DNA of 64,000 bases from Glandiceps talaboti (GCF_964340395.1 NC_135567.1:6465899-6529898), one strand, 5' to 3'. Shown: positions 1 through 12,465, counted from the stretch's first letter. Notes: generated from the sequence alone by a model not told the origin. Translations and numbers: made by a program.

Positions 1-170
1 CCTGTGATTGTAGTTACCGGAGGTTCCCTTAGGATGCTTCCACAAAAAATTGGTGGTGGTGGTGGTGGTGGTGGGGGGGGTGGTTTCTGTCAAACCCCCA
101 ATTTTTTAAGTACCCCCCCCCCCTCGTCACAGCCCAAAATGTTGAAGTACATTTTAAACAGCATATAAGT
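1..170. repeat. Dispersed repeat F, copy 1
   Basis: The stretch has the motif TACCGGAGGTTCCCTTA, then a G-rich tract, then CAAACCCCCAATT and a poly-C run, ending near AAATGTTGA. The same blocks in the same order recur at 8168-8297, so this is a dispersed repeat cut by the window edge. No coding signal is seen. Confidence 0.6.
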
Positions 171-189
171 TTGGTGGGTTTTTTTACAA

Positions 190-304
190 TACACGCACAC
201 ATACCATACATACATACATACATACATACATACACACACACATACATACATACATACATACATACATACATACATACATACATAATTTATATATACAATG
301 TACA

Positions 305-372
<68 letters not shown>

Positions 373-398
373 AATACATACATACATACATACATACA

Positions 399-426
<28 letters not shown>
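190..426. repeat. (ACAT)n / (AC)n microsatellite
   Basis: Tetranucleotide CATA/ACAT repeats are interrupted by short (AC)n runs and one AT-rich break near 285-300. All frames stay open only because the repeat lacks stop codons, so no protein is implied. Confidence 0.95.
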
Positions 427-432
<6 letters not shown>

Positions 433-622
433 CTGATCACATTACTATCCAGGCATCAAGTACCCTGCCTGTAAAACAATGTCTACCAAGACATTCTCTT
501 TGCAAAAATTAAAAGAATGTGTTTTACTGTTCTGTCCCTTTGGCACAAACTGAGATTGTCTTCTTAATTACATTTGCAAATGTTGATGAACAAGCTATTT
601 AAAAACAGTTTTGTAACGGAAT

Positions 623-2721
623 CAGGGGTGAACAAATCCACTGGTCCGAGGTCCGGGACCAGTGATTTTTTTGGGCGGACCACACAAATTTGACCTTGTC
701 TGGTCCGTCGGACCAGTACCTTAAACTGTAAATAATCATGCTAAAAAGTAGGAACAGCAACAACTGAATGTGAACAAACAAGAAATACGATCACGATGGA
801 GCCAAAACTACAAGCCTTGCATGACCTTTCGATGGGTCATGAAGTATTATCAGGTGACTTCCGACTTCAAACCAGCAATATGCTATAGTGAGGGGGCGTG
901 AACTTTGACAGTTGAATGACTGGTGGGTGCGTCAATACGTCATAGTAGCGGCCGTACATCGTAGTTTATTTCACTGAATCAACAACAATGTGAAATGATA
1001 GACAGGAGATAACACTCAACGCACATGTGGCTCATATCATTACTAGTAGGGACATACCGGTTTAGGGACACGAGAATTAGGAAGACAAGAGTAATAATTT
1101 CATCGTATAATAATTCAAATGTATCAAACGAAACATTTTATTTGATATCATTCTGTCAGCATTGACTGTATTATTGTTTTTATTCATAAAGGAGCTTCAA
1201 ATGATTTGTAGTAGAACCCCTTTTATGAAATGAAGTCATCCAAATGACGCACAAACTTCATGTTATCCCACAAAAGTCCGGGACAAAAGTTACCAAGTTT
1301 GTCCACTGGGCAAGTGAATAACAAAGGTTTCATCATTTTTGCCAACCTCAGTTACTTCCATGATAGCAATCACTGACTGTCATCTTGGTTTTTCCAATGA
1401 CTTACAAGGGTTGACGATACCATACCAGTCCTCCTGCATTGCTTTCTGCAATATGCTGGTCTCGAACCTCAGATGCAGAGCTCAGATGTGTGCACACATG
1501 TTGCTCATTCCATTTCGGGTGTGTGGGTTGCTTGTTAGACACATAACACAAATGCACTCCAAATCTGAGCATTTATGCTGCTTATTATCGTTTACTTTGT
1601 AATAGATAAAACATTACACGATCAAAAATATACACCACCTGTTTCATTTTCTCCTTGCATGTAATTTAGGTCTAAGTAAAAATAATGTGCTAAGACCAAC
1701 CCTAGACAGAAATGGTATGCGCCAAGGCATTTCCCACGATATCTTATCTGTTACTATCTGTAAACATAGGACGTCAGTGTCCACACTACGTATAGTACCT
1801 CTCAAATAAACGACCATTTCCCAAATAGATTTGCTGTGTAATGTGTGGCTATCCATCTCGTAAATAATTTAGACCCATCTGAAACGCGAAGGGCTGTAAA
1901 GTTTTAAATGGACAACACGGACAATGGTCAATCTTTTGAGCTATGGAAAACAACTGACCAGCATGACACCAAATGATTCTAGGGTTACACTTACAGATAG
2001 TCAACGAAGTATCTATTTTAGCACTGTGATATGATATTTGCCAAAGCCTCGATAACTGGCGAATTTGATAGTCAGGCAATCGTTGTGTTCCTAGGTCTTT
2101 TTCCAAAGCCTCGACAACTGGTAAATTTGATTTTATCTTGACACAGTCACACCATGGACACAAGGACTCCTAGTCAGGCAATGTATGTGTTCGTAGTTTT
2201 TTTTTCGTGAGATTTTATAGGATCTGATCATCAACTTTGAAGGGGTTAGTTTCTTTGTACAATTGTGATGATTTGCTTGCAATATCTGGGTTTTCCAGAC
2301 AAGTTTGACAAAACGTAGTACAACTTTTGTCGTCATACTGCAATCATGACCAAGTAAAACTGTTTTTCAATGTTCTTGTCGCATATTTCTGTCAAATTTC
2401 TAATCCTTCGTGAAATCCAAGTGAAGTCGCCGTTCAGTATTTTTCGTTTCGTCGATGCGTCAAAAATAACCGTTACAAATATAATAGAATTGTCAATTGA
2501 CTGAAACCAAGCATGTCAACTTTATATTTATCATTATAAATTGGGTATTGTTCAACTATAAGTGGTGTACGTCTAAATATATAGATTCATAGGCAAGATT
2601 TAATGTTTCACGTTAGCGGGACCAAGGACCACGGACCACTAATTCTTTCAGCAGGACCACTGGATTTTTTAAGGCACTGGTCCGGGGACCACCAGTTCAC
2701 AAAATGATTTGTTCACCCCTG
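623..2721. mobile_element. 2.1-kb TIR DNA transposon, hAT-like, non-autonomous
   Basis: The left end CAGGGGTGAACAAAT (623-637) is perfectly inverted at the right end (2707-2721), and similarity continues inward through GGTCC/GGACC-rich subterminal motifs. The 5-bp sequence GGAAT flanks both ends exactly (618-622 and 2722-2726), as expected of a target-site duplication. A CAGGGGTG-type terminus is typical of hAT-superfamily elements. hAT duplications are usually 8 bp, so the 5-bp duplication is atypical and the class is inferred. Internal open frames are short and I recognise no transposase, so the element is probably a deletion derivative. Near 2040-2140 an internal block (AAAGCCTCGA.AACTGG) occurs twice. 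Confidence 0.75.
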
Positions 2722-2726
2722 GGAAT

Positions 2727-3594
2727 GTATTAGTTCAGTACCCAAATTGTAAAGTAGTAAAAACTGACAACTTGAACAGAATGACATTGAATAACACTAT
2801 AAAATGCAGTTTTGCATCTTGTTCTTGTTTGATTTAATGGAATATACTGTCAAGAGAAAATAAATGTAACTCAAACAAGCCAAGCCACATTTTCATGTCA
2901 CAGAATGTTGCATTAAGTCATATATTGGTATTGATATTTACATAGTGCATGCAGTATCGTTGTATTGTCTTCTTTCAAGACTTTTTACAAAACCTTTACT
3001 AAGTGTGTTCATTTTACTTTTTAGACTTCCATGTGGTAGCTCTCCTTCCAGAATGTGTATAATGAAAATGTCATTTTCAACAACGTCACTCTTATCATCA
3101 TCATCAGAACAATCTCTCCTTCAAGTAAATCTGAGTTTGAACTATATGTATCTGTATCATCATTCTCACTGTGATTATCACTGTTTTCAAATAACACATT
3201 ACTCCCACTATCAATATTGATAATAATGTATCTATTTACTTATACTTAATATATTTAGGCAAAGTTTAAAAGTTAAAAAAAGTTCATTTCTCTTTTTTTT
3301 CTATGATAGTTAATATGCCAAATATTATCATTTGTTACACATTTAGCAGCTGGTGTTCAGCTCACCATTTCTAGAAAGTACCTAGCATACCTTAGAGTTT
3401 ATGTTGTAAAGTTATAGTCATGTCAATAGGAGAGGAATTTTACACAAAATAGTTCGATATCACTTAGGAACAAGGGAAGGGTGGTCATATTAAACAAAAT
3501 ATTTTCAGTATAAGTGGAAAGGGAAATTTGAAGCATAAAATACCATATAGAATATCAGTATACCACATTAGTAAATATACCGCCAATGGCGTTG
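2727..3594. other. No recognisable feature
   Basis: AT-rich sequence with only short open frames. I see no splice-bounded exon, RNA gene or clear repeat. Confidence 0.5.
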
Positions 3595-4686
3595 TAGCAC
3601 AACTGTACAGTTTTTAAAAATGTTTATCCATATGCTAGTCCATACTAACAATAGGTGTTCATTTGCTGAATAACTATCCAGTTGCCTATCCAACCATGTT
3701 GCTATCTTTACGATAAATGCTATCATTTGGCTGTTGCTATGGGTGTGGTCATGTTGTTAGATATATTTGCATACATTTATGTATGTTTTTGTTCACTTGT
3801 GTATGAATTCCTGATATTGTCTTTGCAATACATGTGATCATTTGGCTGTTGCTATGGGCGTGGTCTTGTTGCTATGCAATTTTACATACATTTTTTGAAT
3901 GTTTATTCAATTGTCTATTAAACCCTGTTGTTATCTTTGTGAAATACACCACCGTTTGGCTGTTGCTATGGGCGTGGTCATGGTTGCTAGGGTATTTGCA
4001 TACATTTTTTGAATGTTTACTCACTTGCCTACCAGATGATATTGTTATTTGACCAAAATATACTGCCATTTGGTTGTTGCTAAAGGGCATGATCATGGTC
4101 GCTAGGGCCAATTTTGTCAAAATATTTTGAAGAAAATCTGCAGAATAATTGTTTCAGAAACATCTCGCCAAGTTTCAGACTCATTGACCAAGTACTTTAT
4201 GAGATATAAGTTTTTGACCAAAAATGAACATTCTTACACCTAATTTGCATATCACTCATGGCATCATTGTATGCTTAATATATCTTCGTCCATACATCCC
4301 AAGATGCATTCCCATTAAATTTCAGCCCAATCTGCTCAGTAGTTTTTGGAATTATAGATTTTTAACCAAAAAGACACATTTTAGCCCTAATTTGCATATC
4401 ACTTATGGAATCTTCATGTCATGAACAAATCTTACTTTACACCCCCTAAAGAATCTTCCCACCAAATTTCACACCAATCTGCCCAGTAGTTTCTGAGCTT
4501 AAGTTTTTTGACCAAAAATCACATTTTTTGACCCAAATCACACACCTGTGATGCGATCATTTTGATTTGAACAATTTCCCAACTAGACACCCAAGGTAAT
4601 GGACCCACCAAATATCATGGCAATCGGTTCAGCAGTTTTTGACTTTAATTGTTTACACATACACACACACACACACACACATACAT

Positions 4687-4723
<37 letters not shown>

Positions 4724-4781
4724 GACAGACGCCGGGCGATCCCTATAGCACTACTGAACCTCAGTCAGTTCAGTTGTGCTA
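3595..4781 (+). mobile_element. Family A TIR element, full-length copy
   Basis: The ends form an 11-bp perfect inverted repeat: TAGCACAACTG at 3595-3605 and CAGTTGTGCTA at 4771-4781. The left half has diverged tandem blocks containing GTTGCTATGGGCGTGGTC. The right half has blocks with AATTTCAGCCCAATCTG and TTTGACCAAAAA. The copy ends with (AC)n and (GACA)n microsatellites (about 4656-4730) and a short tail before the right TIR. Related copies lie at 6575-7419, 14757-15533, 36140-37328, 46020-46690 and 63165-63900. No coding capacity is seen, so it is a non-autonomous element. Confidence 0.7.
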
Positions 4782-4789
4782 AAAACTGA

Positions 4790-5937
4790 TGGAAAGTGAT
4801 GGAAAGTGCTGATAAACATGACATTTATTCCTTGTGTTGTGATAGTGCATGCAATCATTAGAATCGGAGGGCTTTTGCTCAAAATGCATTTTGACATCGT
4901 TGTTGAAACTGATTTTTGCACATAGCAGGGGAAATGACTACTTTACAGTAATCCTGGTCCTGGATATGTTCAACCCTGAAGCTACACATTTTAAGACACT
5001 GGTATTTTTTGGACCAAAAACAGCAAGTGCCATTCAACTTTTACGTTGATATATTATTTTGTATGTGCAATTTGAAGGATCAACAACATTTAACAACAAG
5101 ACATATGGCAGCAGTGATTTTTCAAACTGTACTCCAAACTTTGGAATGGCTTACCACAAGAAATTTGTCAGTCATCAAATCTGGAGACTTTTTTGGACAA
5201 ATTGAAAGCACATCTCTTCAAACTAGCATATTGTGTGGATTGAACCTTTCAAGTGCCATTAAACAGAACTTATCTTTTGGAATCTGACACTATGGTTGAA
5301 AATAACTGACCACCTATTGATAGGTTAATTTTCCCATGTATGAGGAGTCATGAAGTCAATTTATTTTTCAGCCCCCCCCCCCCCCCCCATGACCCACATT
5401 ATTTTTTTCAGATACCCCCCCCAATGCTATGCACATTTTTTCGCGAAACCCCCCCCCCCCTAAAATATCCCCCAACAAGTTTTTGTGAAAGCAGCCTTAA
5501 TATCAAATTGTAAGCTTTATTGAAAAGAAGTATCATCCAAACACACAAACAGACCTAGTAGAAGTGAGCCACCAATGCAATGGTTGTGAGTTGTGTGTTT
5601 CTGAACTTTCTTTTACGTCTGTTCATATTGCTTGAATATAGTTGTACATTAACTTTGAATAAACAAGGGTAATCCCCTAGGCTAATCACATCTCTAGTCT
5701 GTTAGAAAAACATGTCAAAATATAACTCTATAGAATTTCTATAGTTGTCTACAAAATATCTATAAAATCGTTTTGTAAGGGGAGCTGATTTTTTTATGAA
5801 AATATGCCGGTACTTACCTGATCAAGTTAAATTATTGTAAAAATATTCTCTGAAAAAATCAATTGACCTCACATTGGGATGTGTGTATATGTCACAGAGT
5901 AGATAAATAAGATATTAGTCATCAAAAATCAACTTAC
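4790..5937. other. Unassigned sequence with poly-C runs
   Basis: Two modest forward open frames (4849-5049 and 5009-5287) resemble nothing I recognise and have no splice context. Poly-C tracts lie near 5373-5389, 5415-5422 and 5450-5460. No other feature is seen. Confidence 0.4.
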
Positions 5938-6036
5938 GTCATCAGCAGCATTTACTTGGGCCCCAGCTTCCAGCAACAATTTACAGATATCCAAATACCC
6001 TTCCTCAGCTCCATAATGTAGACTTGTCTTGTTGAA
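5938..6036 (-). CDS. Ankyrin-repeat exon (99 bp, phase 0-0)
   Basis: On the minus strand this 99-bp exon encodes exactly 33 residues, one ankyrin repeat. It starts FNKTSLHYGAEEGYLD and continues through CKLLLEAG to QVNAADD, matching the ankyrin pattern TPLH-AA-x-G-x3-(V/I)-x2-LL-x2-GA-x-(V/I)N. It is bounded by a good acceptor (polypyrimidine then TATAG, on the plus strand CTATAATTAAAAG) and a consensus donor (GTAAGT; plus-strand ACTTAC at 5932-5937). Both junctions fall between codons. The exon at 44282-44368 ends in the same phase with the end of the preceding repeat (DVNYANE), so the two can splice directly. Ankyrin repeats are protein-binding scaffolds; the identity of the whole protein cannot be judged from two exons. 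Further 3' exons would lie left of the window or were not recognised. Confidence 0.85.
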
Positions 6037-6454
6037 CTATAATTAAAAGACACATTATGTATTAATCCTCCTGTTATAATATTGCAATGTATTATATCAA
6101 TAATATGTGTAAAATTACTTGAAATGTTTCCCAAGTCTCATTATTATTATATATATAGATTGGTTAATGTTCACATAGAAAAAAACTATGTATTTAAAAT
6201 TTGACGTTATTTGTATTTATTACATGTAAAGTATTTATTTTGATAAAATACCTGTCAGAAGTCATTATAAGAATTGATGATATTTTTGGTAAAATCACAA
6301 ACATTTCTAGACATGCACCTCAATGATATTCCTTGCCATACTGTGTTCAAAATGGTCAAATGTGTCAATCACGGTACCATGTTCTGTGTGGTTCTTAACG
6401 CATATTGTTACAGTGAACTTGTACTTCTAAAAAAATAGTTTCTGTCATATACAG
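6037..6454. other. Intron sequence, nothing recognised
   Basis: AT-rich sequence immediately upstream (minus-strand sense) of the ankyrin exon acceptor. No feature other than that splice site is seen. Confidence 0.5.
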
Positions 6455-6461
6455 GACATCA

Positions 6462-6517
<56 letters not shown>

Positions 6518-6568
6518 GTTATTATTATTATTATTATCATGTACTATTATTTAATTATTATTATTATT
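6462..6568. repeat. (ATT)n microsatellite
   Basis: ATT trinucleotide repeat with a few interruptions around 6516-6555. Confidence 0.95.
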
Positions 6569-6574
6569 ATATAG

Positions 6575-7285
6575 ATTGGTTAATGTTCTCATATTTATTC
6601 ATTTGTCTATTCATCCCTGTTATCTTTACAATATACATAACAATTTTGCTGTTGCTATGGTCTTGTTGCTAGGGAAATGTGCATATATTTTTGAACATAT
6701 ATTCACCTGTTTAGAAATCCCTGTTATCTTTGCATGGCATAATATAATTTTGCTGTTGCTATGGGTGTGGTCTTGTTACTAGGCATATCTACATACAATT
6801 TAGCAATTCTCTTTCATTTCCCACCAGTGTTATTTTAGCATTATGTCATTGTTTACCTGTTGCTATGGGCGTGGTCTTGTTGCTAGGCATATCTACATAC
6901 AATTTAGCAATTCTCTTTCATTTCCCATCACCAGTGTTATTTTAGCATTATGTCATTGTTTATCTGTTGCTATGGGCATGGTCTTGTTGCTAGGCATATC
7001 TACATACAATTTAGCAATTCTCTTTCATTTCCCATCACCAGTGTTATTTTAGCATTATGTCATTGTTGACCTGTTGCTATGGGTGTTGTCTTGTTATTCA
7101 ATCATTTGACAGGGGCATGGGCATTGTCATGGTTGCTTGGGCCAATTACGCAAGTATGACACACTAACAATTTTCAGACTAACAGTAACAGTTTCAGAAT
7201 CATAACCAAATTTCATCCCCTCTAGTTTGAGAGGTAAATCTCAATATCAAATCACTTGCATCATCTACAAGACAGACAGACAGTC

Positions 7286-7321
<36 letters not shown>

Positions 7322-7371
7322 TGACAGACAGACACAGACAGACACAGACAGACAGACAGACAGACACAGAC

Positions 7372-7418
<47 letters not shown>

Positions 7419-7419
7419 G
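6575..7419 (+). repeat. Family A partial copy with ~105-bp tandem units and (GACA)n
   Basis: This contains the family A block GTTGCTATGGGCGTGGTC. A 104-107-bp unit starting CTAGGCATATCTACATAC is tandemly repeated three times (6779, 6883, 6990). The copy ends in a roughly 150-bp (GACA)n/(CAGA)n tract at 7270-7419. Neither family A TIR is recognisable, so it is truncated or diverged. Confidence 0.7.
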
Positions 7420-8165
7420 GCATTTTACCTTGAGCAAACTTGTAGTTCAGTGTTAAAGTTAGGCATACAATGTTTCCAAGCAACCTCAAGGACAGATTAA
7501 TTAGAAGTTCAAAACTCCCAGCCAATCAATTTGAGTTGACCGATCATATAACCCAATTTGATCACTATAGCTGTGGCTGTTTGACATACTAGGTTGGGAA
7601 TACCATCACTTTTCAAAACATTGGAAACCAAAAGTACACACAGTTACATGTACTAAACATAACACACTAAGATGGATTGAGCTACTTAACTGCAAGTAAT
7701 GCAGTAATCGGGTTACGTGATTGGTTCATTCAAATTGAGTGAAGGGAGTTATGGACATCTAACGAGATTTTTCAATGCAAGATGGTAAGGCTTAGTAATC
7801 ATCAGAATTGATGCCTTCCCGTTGACTATGATGTCAATTGCACCTGGTAAATATATGAGTTCTAAGCATGATTGTTCTACAAAGATGGATTTTTACTGAT
7901 CAGAAGTCATATTAGCTCCAGTTTCACAACTTGAAAATATACTACTCGCATTTGGTAGGAATCATTGACATACCTTGGGGGGGGGGGAAGTGGGGTATGT
8001 ACAATTGTGACCATTTTGAATACAGGAAAACTTATAGTATTAGTAATTCTTGTAGTTGATAATGATTTGCAATTGTGCACTCTCTTGTTGATGCTTTTCA
8101 GAATTTATTTATTTATAGTTTGTTTGTCTTGTTTGTTTGTTTTTGTAAATATAACTAACTAAGCC
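7420..8165. other. No recognisable feature
   Basis: AT-rich sequence. A G-run near 7977-7987 is the only low-complexity element. No exon or RNA gene is seen. Confidence 0.5.
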
Positions 8166-8167
8166 TG

Positions 8168-8297
8168 AGTGCCCTGCGATTGTGGTTACCGGAGGTTCCC
8201 TTACAGTGGGTGGGGGCAGGGTCGGAAGATTTTTTGTCAAACCCCCAATTTATTTTAAGTACCCCCCCCCCCTTGCCATAGCCAAAAATGTTGATTT
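8168..8297. repeat. Dispersed repeat F, copy 2
   Basis: Shares TTACCGGAGGTTCCCTTA, CAAACCCCCAATTT, the poly-C tract and the AAATGTTGA end with positions 1-170, in the same orientation. Confidence 0.65.
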
Positions 8298-10019
8298 AGT
8301 ATACTTCTGTTTCTGTATGAGTGTCTAGTTGAGGTTTTCCATTGTTTTCCAAATGGTCTCTGTGTTGTTTATTTCTTCATATCAGATGTACACCTATTAC
8401 AGATTGGACGAACAGTTTTATTTTTTTTTTTAAGTTTATGGCAGTTTCCGAGTTCACTATTTCTCGTGAGACTTCACAGTTTTTGCAACTTTATTATTTT
8501 TTATCGAATACGTAAAAAAAAAGTTTAGATTCTGCAGTGAAAGCTAGGTGTGGGGGGGGGGGGGGGTAACCGGAACCAAACAATTATTTTTATTTGGCCT
8601 CATCCTCATGTACATCCTGTACTACACAATGCATATATTACAAATCTATCTGTGTAAGACTGAGACCGTGAGAATGAAATGAAACAAAAATTAATATCCA
8701 TTAGTAGTAGTAACAGAATGACATGACATGCCACACCTCAAGAAGTGTTTTTTCTAAAGAACTACTGATATATACTCAGGTATTTTATTGGGGGTTCCTA
8801 TCAAGATATCATATTTTTACTAGATTAAGGCCCCTGGTTTTCAGCAAAATGAATGTACATGATACTAGCGATATGCAACTCTATGAAATTTTACTATATT
8901 AAGACCTCAATTACTGGGGTTTCAATCAAAAATAATGTACACAATACTAGTATGCAACTCTATGTAAATTTTACCAGATGTCCCCCATCTTGTTTATGCA
9001 CATTTGCTGCATAGAGATTTGGTTATCTTTTCGCTACATTACTTGACTGTCTGGAAACCATGGTAACAAAAATGGGGAAATATCATAAAGCTGACAGAGT
9101 TTTCCATATATTTTACCATGGTAATATATTCGTTGGTGAGTGTATGTCAATTACAGCAACCGTATGTCTTATGATGTTTACCACCTGACCAACCAACCAA
9201 CCAACCAACCAACCAACCAACCAACCATTCCTGCCATATCTCACATCACTCATCTTAATTCATACCCTGTTGTATATAGGTTACATAGGTTGACAACCCC
9301 CTGCATAGATACTATGATGAATACAAGACAGTGCCAACATGTTCTCCTGAATGGCTAGTAGATGGCTTTACAAACTATCAATACCTGTTTGGGGGTCAGC
9401 GACCAATTTTACAGGTCACCTATACTTTTCATCACTTCCCAAGGGAATAGAAAAATTATTCTGTGTATAATAACTAACAAAAAGCCTGTACGCATGTCTA
9501 TTTGACCTTTGACCTAACATCTCATTTGACCTTTGACCTTATCAGCTGTTTGTTTAGTACACAGCTTTACATGTTTTGTCTATACATATATAGTAAACAG
9601 CTGACTGTCTAAGTTCACTAAGTGACATACATGTAATTTTAGTTCAAATAAAATGTTTTAATATTTCATAGGTATTTGATTAGCCTGTGATCAGAATGGG
9701 TTATTAATCTTAACTTGCAGATTGAAAGCTTGATTTGTCATCACAAGGGCTGGACAAGATTGACAAGAGTACAATTATGGTTCAATCCTTGCCCACTAAT
9801 TTTAGTCAAAGAATTGGCAGTGGTGAGGCTCACACCACCAACATACAGAAATCAAAGCTGACCAATTTATTAAAACAATCACTTCATTCCAATAAACTAT
9901 AGTGCTATTAAGTTCACAACAATGTTTAATATAATTATATAGTATAACTTGTAAGTTACCTGAATTATTAATATTTCACATTCCTTGCGTTGTTTTCTCC
10001 TTATACACTCTGTTCTACA
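8298..10019. other. No gene recognised; (AACC)n at 9189-9225
   Basis: AT-rich sequence with a poly-G tract near 8552-8566 and an (AACC)n microsatellite at about 9189-9225. Positions 9778-9850 resemble 45773-45840 (TGGTTCAA-TCTT-CCCA...TTTAGTCA), a weak dispersed similarity. No splice-bounded coding segment is seen. Confidence 0.5.
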
Positions 10020-10555
10020 TTCTTAACTAATTTTTCTCTGTTTGTTCACTGTATCTGGGGCAGGGACCAGGACACTAATTTTTCTGTGTTTGTTCACTAT
10101 ATCTGGGGCAGGGACCAGGACACTAATTTTTCTGTGTTTGTTCACTGTATCTGGGGCAGGGACCAGGACACTAATTTTTATGTGTTTGTTCACTGTATCT
10201 GGGGCAGGGACCAGGACACTAATTTTTCTGTGTTTGTTCACTGTATCTGGGGCAGGGACCAGGACACTAATTTTTATGTGTTTGTTCACTGTATCTGGGG
10301 CAGGGACCAGGACACTAATTTTTCTAGATGTTTCTTGTATTTGGGTAGGGACCAGGACCCTATAATTTTTCTCTGTTTGTTCACTATATTTGGTGCATGA
10401 ACCAGGACACCACACACCTACCAATGACTCAATGATGTTGAAGTACCTGTTAGTGATCATAAATGACTGGAAAGAATTCAACCTATTTTACAAAAGTTCA
10501 ATGATACTGTACCGTACACTGACAATACAATGTATGTCAATAATAAATAAAACAA
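10020..10555 (+). repeat. Family C repeat with 48-bp minisatellite, copy 1
   Basis: About eight copies of a 48-bp unit (core TATCTGGGGCAGGGACCAGG, then ACACTAATTTTTCT) run over 10031-10415. A non-repetitive tail follows to about 10555. The last units and the tail recur at 34016-34290. The unit is a multiple of 3 with no stops, so long frames are open on both strands; I regard these as repeat artefacts. Confidence 0.8.
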
Positions 10556-11075
10556 GTCATTGATGAGAATGACATATCCCCGCTATGATTGGGTTTTAAG
10601 GAATTATCACTGCCAGGCGGCCATATTGGATCATATCACAACAACAATGAATATGCACATGTATGTCATAGATCACTGTCCTAATACCAACTTTGAATGA
10701 GATCTGTTCAAGCATGTCTGAGTTATGGCTTTGGACATGGAAAATTCACAAACAAAATGGCTGCCAGGCAGCCATATTGGATCGTATCACGACGATAATG
10801 GATATGCACATGTATGTCATAGAACACTGTCCTAATACCAACTTTGAATGAGATCTTTTCAAGCATGTCTAAGTTATGGCTTTGGACATGGAAAATTCAC
10901 AAACAAAATGGCTGCCAGGCAGCCATATTGGATCGTATCACAATAACAATGAATATGCACATGTATGTCATAGAACACTGTCCTAATACCAACTTTGAAT
11001 GAGATCTGTCAAGCATGTCTGAGTTATGGTTTTGGACATATAAAAATTAAAAACAAAATGGCTCTTCTGGGATTC
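10556..11075 (+). repeat. Family B element, partial copy
   Basis: Starts with ACAAGTCATTGATGAGAATG and CCCCGCTATGATTGGG, as in the family B copies at 32859 and 40245. It then has about three 150-bp units (AAAATGGCTGCCAGGCAGCC ... GGCTTTGGACATGG). The characteristic right end is missing, so the copy is truncated. Confidence 0.7.
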
Positions 11076-11937
11076 CATATCGAGCAAAGGGCTGTTTTGT
11101 TTTCCTTATAACTGTTGAGGATTTGGTGTCTGGAAGTTTATCCAGTTCATAAAATTCGCAATAGTAATCAACAGTTACCAAGTAGTCTCAATTATCATAG
11201 GTAAACAAATCGGATGCTACCTTTTGCCATGGTCTGTGTGGAACAAAACAAAATGAATATTAACGATATAATATAATAATATATAACTTTAAATTATTGC
11301 CATTTGCATAAAATGCATTGGAAATTGTGCTACTAAATGCCCAGCTCACTGCACTCATCTCAAACCGGAGTCATACCACAGGGAGCCCAGGAATGGTGTT
11401 ATAAACAAACAAACAAACAAACAAACAAACAAACAAGCGACCTATCGGTCAGAATAGCTCCGCTGTTTTTTTTTTAATTTAATTTTTTATTTTGGTGACA
11501 TGTAGAAGTGGTTCAGGTCTTCAGCTCTTCGAGTCACTATGCAGTTTTGTTTTAGCAATGCAATAAAGTGGTTAGTGGTTTCATATGATGTCTCACTATA
11601 AAACACATTTTACACAGAAGTTGGTAATGTATTGTACTTTTATACCATAGTCACCATTTTATAACAAAAATCTACTGTTATGAAAAATTGCACAAAATCT
11701 CAGAAAAAAATGACTGGGAAATGCACACAAGAAAAAGAAAAAAAGAGGATTTTGAGGTTGGCTATAAGTAATTCCAGTGTCTTACAGCTGTAACCCTGGA
11801 AAATTTTAATGATGAATGAAATAAACTAGGGATCTAAAATAATGTTGAGGCAATTTGAATTTCAATTTTCTAACAAATCTAACAAGTCAACAACATTCAA
11901 CTTGTTCTAGTTGTGGTAGATATATATAGGGAAGAAA
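11076..11937. other. No gene recognised; (AAAC)n at 11405-11436
   Basis: AT-rich sequence with an (AAAC)n microsatellite. The motif TAGCTCCGCTG at 11455-11465 matches, inverted, the CAGCGGAGCTA at 13879-13889, hinting at another short dispersed repeat. Confidence 0.45.
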
Positions 11938-12465
11938 TTAATCGCCATCTTAGTTTCCGTACGGCGACAATCTCAAGTACCCGGAAGAGAGTCATTCTCA
12001 GCCATACGTTACAGTGGTAACACTCGTTCATGTTCGGTTACCTTTCACAAAGAAAACACAACGAAATGGTTGAAATGATCTTTTTTTAATTTCTTTTCAT
12101 CACAACAACAAAATCTGCGTGATCAAAAGTGTTGTAAACTAAACCAGAAAGAATTATCGGACTGGCTAAACTTCCCGATGAACTGGAAGGTCCTACTACT
12201 TCCAAGTAAGCCTCGATAGTACTATAGTACGTGAGAAAATCGTCTCAAACTAGCGATACAACTTTCAAAATATAACTTGACATGTCTTCATTTGTTAGAG
12301 TTATACAATTCAAGACGGGTTTTCACTCGAAAACAACAATTCTGTGAATAATGACACTCTGAACGCAGCGATTTCTCGGACGATGTTACCACTGTAACGT
12401 ATGGCTGACAACGACTTGCTTCCGGGTTAGTCCCTCGTGCATACGGGTGGATTGTCGGCGATTAA
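11938..12465. mobile_element. Foldback (MITE-like) element with ~85-bp TIRs
   Basis: A perfect 23-bp inverted repeat (11999-12021 against 12385-12407; it starts CAGCCATACG and ends GTGGTAAC) forms the inner end of longer imperfect arms. The arms end in TTAATCGCC at 11938-11946 and its complement GGCGATTAA at 12457-12465. Matching CCCGGAAG and GACAATC blocks occur in both arms. No coding capacity is seen, so this is a non-autonomous TIR element of unknown superfamily. Confidence 0.75.

Noticed and set aside
9778-9800. tRNA B-box-like TGGTTCAATCC
   Set aside because: No matching A-box or cloverleaf could be built around it.
10023-10481. Minus-strand 152-codon frame with a 16-residue repeat
   Set aside because: The 48-bp minisatellite is open in both directions, and a shorter second copy at 34 kb shows it is a repeat, not a gene.
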